Below are positions 14,197-21,665 of a DNA stretch of 27,929 nucleotides, one piece after another. Positions within the stretch are counted from its first letter, which is position 1; every line of letters starts with the position of its first letter. The position numbers were made by a program, and so were the translations under genes. Source of the stretch: a virus; IMG/VR virus record IMGVR_UViG_3300043540_000104, positions 1 to 27,929 of that record. One strand, 5' to 3'. The notes below the pieces were generated by a model. The model was not told where the DNA came from. It saw only the letters and a program-made list of their open reading frames with translations, and made no database searches.

Positions 14197-14385
14197 TTAT
14201 TGGCATAACCGTTCCATCCTTAAATAATTTCTTACTATTTTATTAAAGTCAAAAACGAATTGAAGGGTTTGTTCTTCTTGAGAAACAGTTTCCCAATCTT
14301 TTTCAGAAAAGAACTGAAATACTGGATATTGTGTTTTGTAGAAAATATTCCAATACTTCAGTTCTAATTTTGTATATTCTTTCAT
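14197..14385 (-). CDS. Hypothetical protein (62 aa), possibly frameshifted at its end
   Basis: The ATG overlaps the stop of the glucosaminidase-like gene as ATGA, so it is translationally coupled. The protein is aromatic-rich: LELKYWNIFYKTQYPVFQFF, then DWETVSQEEQTLQFVFDFNK. After LRMERL it stops with CQ. One added base would continue MPIIKAFIVYIEKKYFG, which looks coding. The same one-base pattern is seen in three other small genes here. The function is unknown. Confidence 0.6.
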   Translation of the reverse strand: MKEYTKLELKYWNIFYKTQYPVFQFFSEKDWETVSQEEQTLQFVFDFNKIVRNYLRMERLCQ

Positions 14386-15158
14386 ATAAATAAATTCCTA
14401 TACTTGATAAGTATATAAAATATAAAACCTATCAATAGGAAATTAGGAAGATAGTGTTTTGTATATAAAACATCACCTTTCATACTTATAATATAAATAC
14501 TATCACCAATAGAAATCGTATCTGATTTAAAGAAATTAACTTTCATTGTGTCCATCTTTTCTTTAAATTTTTTATCAGATATAATTAAATCTTTAATTTT
14601 CTGAGAAGTCTGATTTTCTAATTCTGTCGGAATAATTTTTCCAGTATTAATCAAAGTATTATAGGTTTTAAAACTTTCCTCAATACTTTCAAAAGAAGCA
14701 AGTTTGACAAAAGATAATTTATAGAAACTACTATCTTTGGTTGTTACCCATTTATATTTTTTAGTCAATACTGTTGCGGTGCTTGGAATATTAATCAATT
14801 GTTTAACATCATTATATTCAATACCAAATGGATTATTACCAAATGAATATTGACCCCAATTTGAATTGATAGCCCATTGTGCCATTAACATATTTGGATT
14901 ATCAAACTTCTTTGCAATTGTTCTTATTGATACTGGGATTATTCCAGAAGTATATGAACTATCTGTAACATCTACATACTTACCATTCGGCATCAAATAT
15001 GATTTTTGATAAAGTTGATTGGGTATTTCTACTGAATAATTTTTCTGCCATTGATGTTTTAAATATTCAGTATTTTCCTTTTTGGTATAATAATTAAAAG
15101 GAAATATCAATTCATATAAGAACAATATGATTAATATGATATATTCAATTTTTTTCAT
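14382..15158 (-). CDS. Membrane-anchored glucosaminidase-like (Bax/GH73-type) protein
   Basis: The 258-residue protein has a hydrophobic N-terminal segment (4-22) and another at the C-terminus (~238-253). Between them, MLMAQWAINSNWGQYSFGNN (90-109) and PFGIEYN match the glucosaminidase pattern A-Q-x-A-x-E-S-x-W-G...NN-x-FG, and FVKLASFESIEESFKTYNTL matches its 'F..Y.S..eS...Y' part. That family cleaves peptidoglycan glycan strands. The catalytic Glu position is Asn98 here, so activity is doubtful; it might bind cell wall or have shifted function. A lysis or cell-envelope role is inferred. It overlaps the next gene as ATGA. Confidence 0.65.
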   Translation of the reverse strand: MKKIEYIILIILFLYELIFPFNYYTKKENTEYLKHQWQKNYSVEIPNQLYQKSYLMPNGKYVDVTDSSYTSGIIPVSIRTIAKKFDNPNMLMAQWAINSNWGQYSFGNNPFGIEYNDVKQLINIPSTATVLTKKYKWVTTKDSSFYKLSFVKLASFESIEESFKTYNTLINTGKIIPTELENQTSQKIKDLIISDKKFKEKMDTMKVNFFKSDTISIGDSIYIISMKGDVLYTKHYLPNFLLIGFIFYILIKYRNLFI

Positions 15159-15164
15159 TGGTTA

Positions 15165-15737
15165 TTATTTCTTTTTCTTGTTTTCGGTTAAATTCCAAGT
15201 TCTGTTAATTCTTTCAAATATATGTCCCATTTGTTTGAATACAATTTTCTTGATATTAGACAATTTTGGGGAAATAATAGGAATCTTATCAGCAGCAACT
15301 GTTTTCTTGACAAGGAACGGTTCAATTTTTTCTTTTGGAATTTCATTGCCGGAATTATCAAAATATTTAATAGAAATATTTTTAATTGGTCTGAATTTAA
15401 GATATGTTTCACCACCTTTTTCAAATACTGAATTATTTCCTTGAACTTGAATTTTTGAATTAGAAGTAGACCAAGGATGTTTTCCTACTGTGAATGTAGA
15501 TGTTCCGGGAGTTCCATACATTTTATCTTGTTTTCTTCTTACACCGGCTTGATAATCAAAATTTATCATTCCATTAATCACAGATTGTTTCTTTACTTTT
15601 CCGTAATATGGATTTGTTACGTTCATTCCATTTACGATACCACTTCTATTCATTGTTGGAATTGTTTCTAAAACGATAGTGATAAATTTTGCACCCTTTA
15701 AATTTTTTACATAGTTTACAAATTCTTGTTTGTTCAT
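15165..15737 (-). CDS. Hypothetical protein (190 aa)
   Basis: The protein is basic and Asn/Lys-rich: MNKQEFVNYVKNLKGAKFIT begins it, with TNPYYGKVKKQSVINGMINF and YGTPGTSTFTVGKHPW in the middle. It ends in a Lys tail, NKKKK. There is no signal peptide or membrane segment. I do not recognise a family. The beta-rich, Gly/Asn-rich middle resembles nucleic-acid-binding or structural folds, but that is not evidence of function. It lies 6 bases upstream of the glucosaminidase-like gene and is probably in the same operon. Confidence 0.7.
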   Translation of the reverse strand: MNKQEFVNYVKNLKGAKFITIVLETIPTMNRSGIVNGMNVTNPYYGKVKKQSVINGMINFDYQAGVRRKQDKMYGTPGTSTFTVGKHPWSTSNSKIQVQGNNSVFEKGGETYLKFRPIKNISIKYFDNSGNEIPKEKIEPFLVKKTVAADKIPIISPKLSNIKKIVFKQMGHIFERINRTWNLTENKKKK

Positions 15738-15768
15738 TTAATTTTTTCTTTAATTAATTTTTAAAATA

Positions 15769-16083
15769 TTATGGATTGGTTAGTTTTTTTAATTCTTCTG
15801 TTATTTGATTATATTTTCCAATAGTAAATTTACTCATCAAAATTTCGTCTTTGTTTTCATCTATATAATATAATTCAACAATGTTTACATCTTTATTTTT
15901 AACCAATTTAAACATATCCAATACTTCAGATACTGTTCCGTTCTGAAACATAAAACTCAACATTTCTTCATATTGTTTTTTATTTTCAGAAAACTGACAA
16001 AATTCCAAAAGAAATTTAGCAATAAATCTTCTTTCGGTATCTACAGTTCCATTTATATATTCTTCTAAAATTTTATAACTCAT
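15769..16083 (-). CDS. Hypothetical protein (104 aa)
   Basis: It is mainly helical and charged in the first half (MSYKILEEYINGTVDTERRF, then IAKFLLEFCQFSENKKQYEE). The second half is strand-like (DVNIVELYYIDENKDEILMS). It is the first gene after the terminator at 16101-16188, so a promoter must lie in or before the short 16084-16100 region, or transcription reads through. No motif is recognised. Confidence 0.65.
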   Translation of the reverse strand: MSYKILEEYINGTVDTERRFIAKFLLEFCQFSENKKQYEEMLSFMFQNGTVSEVLDMFKLVKNKDVNIVELYYIDENKDEILMSKFTIGKYNQITEELKKLTNP

Positions 16084-16100
16084 AGCAATTATAGTAAAAT

Positions 16101-16188
16101 TTTTAATAAAAAGAAAGGGGAAACTACAATTAATATTTTTCTTTTATACTTGGGAGTTTTCATAGAATTATTGTAGTCTCCACCCTTT
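16101..16188 (-). terminator. Rho-independent terminator with long loop
   Basis: On the minus strand AAAGGG-(T)-GGA.ACTACAAT pairs with ATTGTAGT..TCCCCTTT, followed by CTTTTTATT. Arms lie at 16114-16130 and 16170-16188, with a bulge and a loop of about 39 bases. It ends the transcript carrying the gp46 and small zinc-protein genes. Confidence 0.65.
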
Positions 16189-16215
16189 ACTACATATAAA
16201 TAGTTTCAAAAATGC

Positions 16216-16440
16216 TTATAAACTATTATTTAATTCTTTATTTTTTTTGAAGTCATTAAGCATTTTAATAAAACGTTTTACTCGTTTTATCTTTTTGTGT
16301 TCTCCCATAACAAAAAGATGCTTTAAATAACTTACTTCACCTTTTTTATCGCAATACGTGCAATCTGGATTCCAAGGTTTTTCTGGAATCGGTTCATCAA
16401 TAGCGTGTCCTCTACAAGCGGGACAAGGAATTTTAATCAT
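16216..16440 (-). CDS. Small zinc-binding protein (DnaJ-type CxxC pairs)
   Basis: The 74-residue protein opens IPCPACRGHAIDEP, followed by NPDCTYCDKKGEV. The two CxxC pairs resemble half of a DnaJ-type zinc domain (CxxCxG). The rest is a basic helix, KHLFVMGEHKKIKRVKRFIK. GAGGGTATTATG gives the ribosome binding site. Such small phage zinc proteins often bind nucleic acid or protein, but the exact role is unknown. It is the last gene before a terminator. Confidence 0.7.
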   Translation of the reverse strand: MIKIPCPACRGHAIDEPIPEKPWNPDCTYCDKKGEVSYLKHLFVMGEHKKIKRVKRFIKMLNDFKKNKELNNSL

Positions 16441-16496
16441 AATACCCTCTGTTTTTTGTTTTCAAAATAAAGTTAATTAATTAGTAATTGTTTCAT

Positions 16497-18779
16497 TTAT
16501 TGCTGTATAATCTTTGAGAAACCATTTGATTTATTAATCAATAAAACATTATCACAAATATCATAAATAGTGACATGACTAATAACCATTACATTTTTAA
16601 ATAATCCCTTTAAATATCTGAATAACTTTGGAATTTCTCCAAGCATATTAGCATCAAGAGGTCCCAATGGTTCGTCTAATAACAATATCTTACATTTTGC
16701 TATTCTGGAAATCAACACCAGTGCTGCCCTAAAAGCCAATCCAATAATTGTTACTTGCATACCACTTGCTTGTTTTTCAACATGGTATTCCAATCCGGAT
16801 TTTTCTTTTACTTTAAATAACAATTCTTCATCTTGCATAATAGCATTTATATTCCAATCAACAACATTCTTTGTCATATTAGTCATTGTTGAATTTAATA
16901 ATTGAATATAATGTGCCACAATAGATTTTGGAATTCCATCTCTATGAACAGCATGATAATAGGTTTCATAAACCATATATTCTTTTTCCATCAATTCAAA
17001 TTCTTTAATTTGCTTATCAATGGAAGCAACCTTTTCAGCATTTAATTTTAATGCAACTCTTAAATTATTTGCTTCATTGTTCTTTTTAATTCTTTGGTCT
17101 TTTAAATTATATACTACAAGTTCTTGTTCGTTTGCTTGTTTCTTATATAATTTGTTTTCCAAAATTGTCTTTTGATTTATTTCATAATCAGAAATTTTTG
17201 TTTTTATTTTTTCAATTTCTAATCTTATTTTTTCAATCTGGGTTTTAAGAAGACTAATTCTGTTTTGATTTATTTTGTGTTCTGTATCTTTATTTACCCG
17301 AATTTCAAATTCTTTAATCTTATCTTCTATAATCTTCTTATCGGTTTGTTGTTCATCAATTTCATCTTCTTTTTGCCTTACATATTGTTCAAATGCAATA
17401 ATATCTCTTTCTAATCCTGGAATTAATCTTTCTTTTTCAAATGCTTTTTCAAGGAACATACATTTCTTACACAAATCAGTTTCTCTGCACCAAGGTTGTT
17501 TGTCTATAATTTGAGAATCATTTTTATTTTCTTTTATCTTACTTTTATTAACTTGAATACTTCTTTCGGCATTATGTTTTTCAGTAGTCAAATTTCTAAT
17601 CTTAGTATCAATATCAGCAATAGCATTTTTAAGAACTTTTATGTTTTCCTGAATCTTCGGCATATCTTCTGGATTATGTGGATTTAATTGTATTAATTGA
17701 ATTTCCGCTTCTTTGTTTTTTATTTCTTGTTCATATAAAGTGATATTGTGTTTTTCATCATCTACATTGATTTCTTCCACCTTTACTTCTTTTATCAACT
17801 TTTGAATTTCAATTAATTTATCAGTTTCAACCGTTATTTTATCATCTAATTCCGAAAGTTCTGTGTTGATATCTTCAAGTTTTAAAGTATCTTTTCTTAT
17901 AGTATCTTGAATAGTTGAAAAATCTGCTAAAACATTATCTTTGTTAAATGTTTTCAATTTGTTTTTCATTTCATTATATCTTGGTGTAATGAATTTTAAC
18001 AAACCTTCAAATATTTCAAGTCCCAGCATTTTAATTAAAATTTTTGCTCTAATTGTCGGTGTTGAACATACAACACTTTGAATATCAAATTGTTTAGATA
18101 AAGCAGTATCTCTAAAATCTTTATAACTTCCGAAAGTAGTTTCAATAAATTTTTTTATTTCATTTTTGTTTCCTTTACAAGAAGTATCTGATGGGTCTGT
18201 TAAATTATTAATTTCAACATCATATTCAGTTGTTCTTTTTATATCACTTTTTTTTCTAACATCTCTTATGATATGATATTTTTTTCCACCAACATTTATA
18301 ATTACTTCTAAGTGCATACTTTCTTTTTTATGATGTATTAAATCATATTCAGGAGTATCATTTAAAGACTCGCCATATATAGAATAATATAAGGCATTAA
18401 AGAATGTAGAATTATGAGAAACTATCCCATTGGAATAATATTGTTTAACTTCTGCAACCTGTATATCATATAAATCTTCTTTGTTTTTTAATAATTCTAT
18501 TACCTCTAATTCTTCCGATCCACTATCAGTTTCAATAAAATCTCCAATATTAAATTCTGACACCTTTTGAAATTTATTCTCTTGTTTTAACAAATGGTTT
18601 GGCGAACATTTCAATGTTTTGCCTGATTTAGTTTGAATTTTTATGACATCTGAATTTTTTGCTGTAATATCACAAGCCTCAATTTTTTTATATCCAAATG
18701 GAGTATTAACATTTATGTTTAAATCTCCATATTTTTGAAAGATATTATATATTTGTTCTATTGTTATTTTCTTTTTCAT
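16497..18779 (-). CDS. 46: Rad50/SbcC-like ATPase (T4 gp46 type), main part, with split C-intein at its N-terminus
   Basis: Residues 1-123 are a C-intein. Rad50 resumes at Ser124 (STFFNALYYSIYG), which completes the P-loop begun on the other gene. Then come two long coiled-coil arms (~280-430 and ~445-610) around a zinc hook CKKC (Cys437, Cys440). The signature is EKQASGMQVTIIG (S672-G673), Walker B KILLLDEP (Asp702-Glu703), D-loop GPLDANM (706-712) and H-loop VISHV (His735). This ATPase with its Mre11-like nuclease processes DNA ends for recombination-dependent replication. Without trans splicing it lacks a working P-loop and the first ~50 residues of Rad50. Its partner gene is 19051-20367. 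Confidence 0.95.
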   Translation of the reverse strand: MKKKITIEQIYNIFQKYGDLNINVNTPFGYKKIEACDITAKNSDVIKIQTKSGKTLKCSPNHLLKQENKFQKVSEFNIGDFIETDSGSEELEVIELLKNKEDLYDIQVAEVKQYYSNGIVSHNSTFFNALYYSIYGESLNDTPEYDLIHHKKESMHLEVIINVGGKKYHIIRDVRKKSDIKRTTEYDVEINNLTDPSDTSCKGNKNEIKKFIETTFGSYKDFRDTALSKQFDIQSVVCSTPTIRAKILIKMLGLEIFEGLLKFITPRYNEMKNKLKTFNKDNVLADFSTIQDTIRKDTLKLEDINTELSELDDKITVETDKLIEIQKLIKEVKVEEINVDDEKHNITLYEQEIKNKEAEIQLIQLNPHNPEDMPKIQENIKVLKNAIADIDTKIRNLTTEKHNAERSIQVNKSKIKENKNDSQIIDKQPWCRETDLCKKCMFLEKAFEKERLIPGLERDIIAFEQYVRQKEDEIDEQQTDKKIIEDKIKEFEIRVNKDTEHKINQNRISLLKTQIEKIRLEIEKIKTKISDYEINQKTILENKLYKKQANEQELVVYNLKDQRIKKNNEANNLRVALKLNAEKVASIDKQIKEFELMEKEYMVYETYYHAVHRDGIPKSIVAHYIQLLNSTMTNMTKNVVDWNINAIMQDEELLFKVKEKSGLEYHVEKQASGMQVTIIGLAFRAALVLISRIAKCKILLLDEPLGPLDANMLGEIPKLFRYLKGLFKNVMVISHVTIYDICDNVLLINKSNGFSKIIQQ
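18411..18779 (-). other. C-terminal fragment of the split gp47-46 intein (123 aa)
   Basis: It starts MKKKITIEQIYNIFQKYGDL. KIQTKSGKTLKCSPNHLLKQ is block B with its His. DLYDIQVAEVKQYYSNGIV is block F, and it ends SHN, with Ser124 as +1 residue. No endonuclease domain is present. The basic start complements the acidic 30-residue N-fragment. Confidence 0.93.
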
Positions 18780-18811
18780 CTGTAAAATTTTTTATTTTTT
18801 AACATTATCAC

Positions 18812-18988
18812 TTACAAACACATTGAAATTGTTTGATAGGTAAAATTTTTTTCTATTGAAACTATTTGGGTTGTTACTACATTAAATTTATTCCTATATT
18901 CTTTGTTAGACAATTTGTGAATTCTTGATATATGTGTTGTAAGATTTGTAGATTCTAATCCACATATTATACATTTTAATTTTTCCAT
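18812..18988 (-). CDS. Small zinc-finger (MucR-like) protein in the gap of the split gp46 gene
   Basis: A frame is open from 19006, but AAAAGGAGAAGTGCGATG places the start at 18986-18988 with a strong ribosome binding site. The 58-residue protein has LKCIICGLESTNLTTHISRI then HKLSNKEYRNKF: a C-x2-C...H-x4-H finger followed by the 'HxLSxxEYxxKF' helix typical of MucR-like fingers. In phages this module often sits at the start of larger homing endonucleases. Here only the finger remains. Its place exactly between split-intein halves suggests it is a relic of, or helper for, the mobile element that split the gene. It might also regulate transcription. Confidence 0.65.
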   Translation of the reverse strand: MEKLKCIICGLESTNLTTHISRIHKLSNKEYRNKFNVVTTQIVSIEKNFTYQTISMCL

Positions 18989-19050
18989 CGCACTTCTCCT
19001 TTTCATATAAACAATATCTTGCTATAAATAGAATAGGAAAGTCTTGAAAA

Positions 19051-20367
19051 TTATTCAATTAATTCCTTTGGAATAAAACCCAATTTTTCTTTAATATATT
19101 CTTCATCAAATTCTACTTCTATTTCTGTTTTTTTATCTACACATTTACCCATAGTATTATCAGCAAATATTCCAGTAATACCATGTAATTTTGTGAAATC
19201 AACTATATTATCCTCCCCATATCCAGAAAAATTTGAAAAAGTTAGAAGTTCCGGTTCCCAACTAAATTTACGAAAATCTTTTTTATTTATTGTTTGGTTT
19301 GCCGCTTCGTTCAATTGAACACACCTATCAATAATCCATTGATCTGTTTTCCATTCCTTTAAATAATTTTTAAGTATTTCGTTTTGAACTTTTGTATCAT
19401 AGATATTTTCAACATCAGTATCAATATTAACCTGAATATCTTTTACTTCTTCTTCATAATTATAACTTAAAATCAAACTACCTTTTTGACTTACTTGGTC
19501 TCTAATATTTTTTTCAAGTTTTGCTTTTTCAACTTCATTTAATTCTTTATCACTAATATATCTCAAATGAACATATTTACTTAATTCAATATTAGATAAA
19601 TCTTCTGAAAATAATTTTACAAAAGAATATTCGTTTTTTACCGGAACATATTGACATTCTTTTGTATTTATATCCCAGACCAAAACCCCTTTAGATACTG
19701 ATTCTCCGAAGTCCTGTTGAACAAGAGAACCAGAATATGCAATTGCTGGTTTTATAATTCCATTTAATACAGAATATTTTTGTATAATTTGTCTTTTGTG
19801 AATATCCCCAGCAATAACTATATCATATCCATTAAACATATCAACTGTATCTTTTTCATCACTAAACACATATCCATCTTCATTAGTGCAACCTTTAATT
19901 GTTCCATGATATATTGCTATATATTTTTTGCCATCTATTCTTTCTGGATTTAAAGGATATTTTTTTCTATCATCAATCATAGAAAATATCCCTAAATTTA
20001 TTTCATCATCAAACTTATAAATTCCACTTTGGGTATAATAAAGTAAATTCGGATTTTTTATATCTTCTATAATTGCAGATATACTATCCATTCTATCTTT
20101 TACCGATAAATTAAAATCGTGGTTTCCGGGAATAACAACTGTTTTAGTAATTTCAGAAAGACTTTTTAAAAACCATCTGTTTATAGAAACCGATTCTGGT
20201 GATAATATAAGTTTTGCATGAAACAAATCTCCTGCCACAACTATCATTCGTGGCATTATCTTTTTTGCCAAATCAATTGTTCTTTGCATAACACCTCTAA
20301 ACTCATCGTGTCTTGAAGTGTTTCTTGTTTGAACATCTGCTATGTGTAATATAAATTCATTGTTCAT
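19051..20367 (-). CDS. 47: Mre11/SbcD-like nuclease (gp47) fused to the N-terminus of Rad50 (gp46), ending in a split N-intein
   Basis: Residues 1-~350 are an Mre11-type phosphoesterase: HIADVQ (8-13), VVAGDLFH (D47, H50), PGNHDF (81-84), AIYHGTI (H154) and VIAGDIHKRQ (D188, H190). The first motif has Gln13 where Asp-x-His is usual. From ~360 the protein continues directly into Rad50: FSWEPELLTFSNFSGYGEDN, then the strand GITGIFADNTMGK, whose end (402-408) is the P-loop up to the Lys. Cys409 starts a 30-residue N-intein. Splicing with the product of 16497-18779 would give a single Mre11-Rad50 chain of about 1045 residues. In T4, genes 47 and 46 are separate neighbours, so this fusion is unusual. 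Confidence 0.93.
   Translation of the reverse strand: MNNEFILHIADVQTRNTSRHDEFRGVMQRTIDLAKKIMPRMIVVAGDLFHAKLILSPESVSINRWFLKSLSEITKTVVIPGNHDFNLSVKDRMDSISAIIEDIKNPNLLYYTQSGIYKFDDEINLGIFSMIDDRKKYPLNPERIDGKKYIAIYHGTIKGCTNEDGYVFSDEKDTVDMFNGYDIVIAGDIHKRQIIQKYSVLNGIIKPAIAYSGSLVQQDFGESVSKGVLVWDINTKECQYVPVKNEYSFVKLFSEDLSNIELSKYVHLRYISDKELNEVEKAKLEKNIRDQVSQKGSLILSYNYEEEVKDIQVNIDTDVENIYDTKVQNEILKNYLKEWKTDQWIIDRCVQLNEAANQTINKKDFRKFSWEPELLTFSNFSGYGEDNIVDFTKLHGITGIFADNTMGKCVDKKTEIEVEFDEEYIKEKLGFIPKELIE
19054..19143 (-). other. N-terminal fragment of the split gp47-46 intein (30 aa)
   Basis: Cys409 to Glu438: it starts CVDKKTEIEVEFDEEYIKEK and is strongly acidic. It contains block A and little more. It is longer than the UvsX fragment but still much shorter than usual split N-inteins. 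Confidence 0.9.
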
Positions 20368-20370
20368 ATT

Positions 20371-20640
20371 TTATTCTCCATTAAAAGAAGCACAAATTAC
20401 TCCTCTGGTTTGTTTATCATTTGCGATACCTATTTCTTCTGCATAAACTGTTTTTGTAGATGAAGCCCACCAACCATAAGAATATGTATCTTCATTCTTT
20501 TCTGCTGGTGTTACATCCCCATCAGGTGCTATTGTCTTTGCATCTTCAATATCATAAGCACATACAACACAACTGTCATAAGTATAATAACCTGTGTTTT
20601 CATCTTGCCATAACTGATATATTTTTAATTCTTGTTTCAT
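20371..20640 (-). CDS. Hypothetical protein (89 aa)
   Basis: An acidic, aromatic-rich protein: KIYQLWQDENTGYYTYDSCV is followed by a strand CAYDIEDAKTIAPDG, then YSYGWWASSTKTVYAEEIGI. It looks like a compact beta-alpha domain of the sort found as small phage accessory proteins. The family is not recognised. It lies 3 bases upstream of the gp47-46 fusion gene, so it is certainly co-transcribed with it. Confidence 0.65.
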   Translation of the reverse strand: MKQELKIYQLWQDENTGYYTYDSCVVCAYDIEDAKTIAPDGDVTPAEKNEDTYSYGWWASSTKTVYAEEIGIANDKQTRGVICASFNGE

Positions 20641-20681
20641 ATTACAATTTAATAAATTTTTTTATTCAAGTAAAGTTTTTT

Positions 20682-21665
20682 TTATATCAATCTTAATTTC
20701 ATTCTAATATTATAATCAGAATCAAATAATTTAATATTCCTAATAGCATTTTCTATTTCTTCTGGCGTTGAATCACCTAAATCATTATATTCAGTTTCCA
20801 TTGAATATACTGATATTTGTTGTTTATATAATGATAACATAATTTGTCTTTGTTTTGCCAAAGCGTCTGGGTCTAAACATACTGTAACCGATCTTGGTTT
20901 TTCCCTTATAATTTTCTTATATAATTTGCTATCTTCGGATAATGTTGAACCCAATAAAGGAATAGTTTGAAGTCTTTGCGATAATTTGATTGCATCAAAT
21001 ATTCCTTCGGATAATGCTATATCACCTTTCCAATCTATATGTGATTCATTAAATATAATTTCTTTCTTTGATGTCTTGCAGTTATATTTGAAATTTGTAT
21101 CAATTGAACGAAAAAACAAAAAATCAATTCCACCTTGAACTGAATATGAAGGGATACAAATACTTCTTCTTAAAACTTTATTATCAATGTTAATTTGGTC
21201 AGCATATCTTATATCAAACTTAACTGCTGTCTGAATATCAATTCCCCTTACATCATGAACATATTTTCTGGCACTGTGATTTTTGCTTAATTGGGTAAGT
21301 GGTATTGTATTTCTAAAAACATCATCATACCATACTTTTTCAACCTCAATGTTTTTAATTGTTTCGGGAATATAACTCCCAGAAACTTCATTCCATTCCG
21401 ATATAAGTTTACTAGCATATCTTTTGATAAGATATGCAATATTTTTGATTTTAATATTACATACCCAACAGTGTGCATTTTCCTTTTCAATGTTTACACA
21501 AAATTTATCTTTTCTTTTATTGTGTGAATTACATTTTGGGTTAATACATTTATATAACAATTCGCCATTTTTGGGAACTGTGCTTGGTCGTCTACCATAC
21601 GCATCCAAAAAACTGTTAAGTATTCTTATTTTCTTTTGAAGTTGCTGTAAACTGTATGTATTCAT
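20682..21665 (-). CDS. DNA primase, DnaG/T4 gp61-like
   Basis: The 327-residue protein has an N-terminal zinc region (Cys40, Cys45, Cys56, Cys66, Cys69; HCWVCNIK matches the second Cys pair of DnaG-type fingers). A Toprim core follows, with GDIALSEGIFDAIKLSQ (catalytic Glu) and SVTVCLDPDALAKQ (DxD). It would make RNA primers at the fork with the DnaB-like helicase. Its size is close to that of T4 gp61. It overlaps the upstream unknown gene by 50 bases. The spliced gp47-46 genes follow, so replication and recombination proteins are co-expressed. Confidence 0.9.
   Translation of the reverse strand: MNTYSLQQLQKKIRILNSFLDAYGRRPSTVPKNGELLYKCINPKCNSHNKRKDKFCVNIEKENAHCWVCNIKIKNIAYLIKRYASKLISEWNEVSGSYIPETIKNIEVEKVWYDDVFRNTIPLTQLSKNHSARKYVHDVRGIDIQTAVKFDIRYADQINIDNKVLRRSICIPSYSVQGGIDFLFFRSIDTNFKYNCKTSKKEIIFNESHIDWKGDIALSEGIFDAIKLSQRLQTIPLLGSTLSEDSKLYKKIIREKPRSVTVCLDPDALAKQRQIMLSLYKQQISVYSMETEYNDLGDSTPEEIENAIRNIKLFDSDYNIRMKLRLI

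Noticed and set aside
15188-15424. Minus-strand ORF of 78 codons in another frame of the 190-residue gene
   Set aside because: It is nested within a longer frame with better composition and start context; considered a shadow.
21287-21490. Minus-strand ORF of 67 codons inside the primase gene
   Set aside because: It is in an alternative frame over the conserved primase region.
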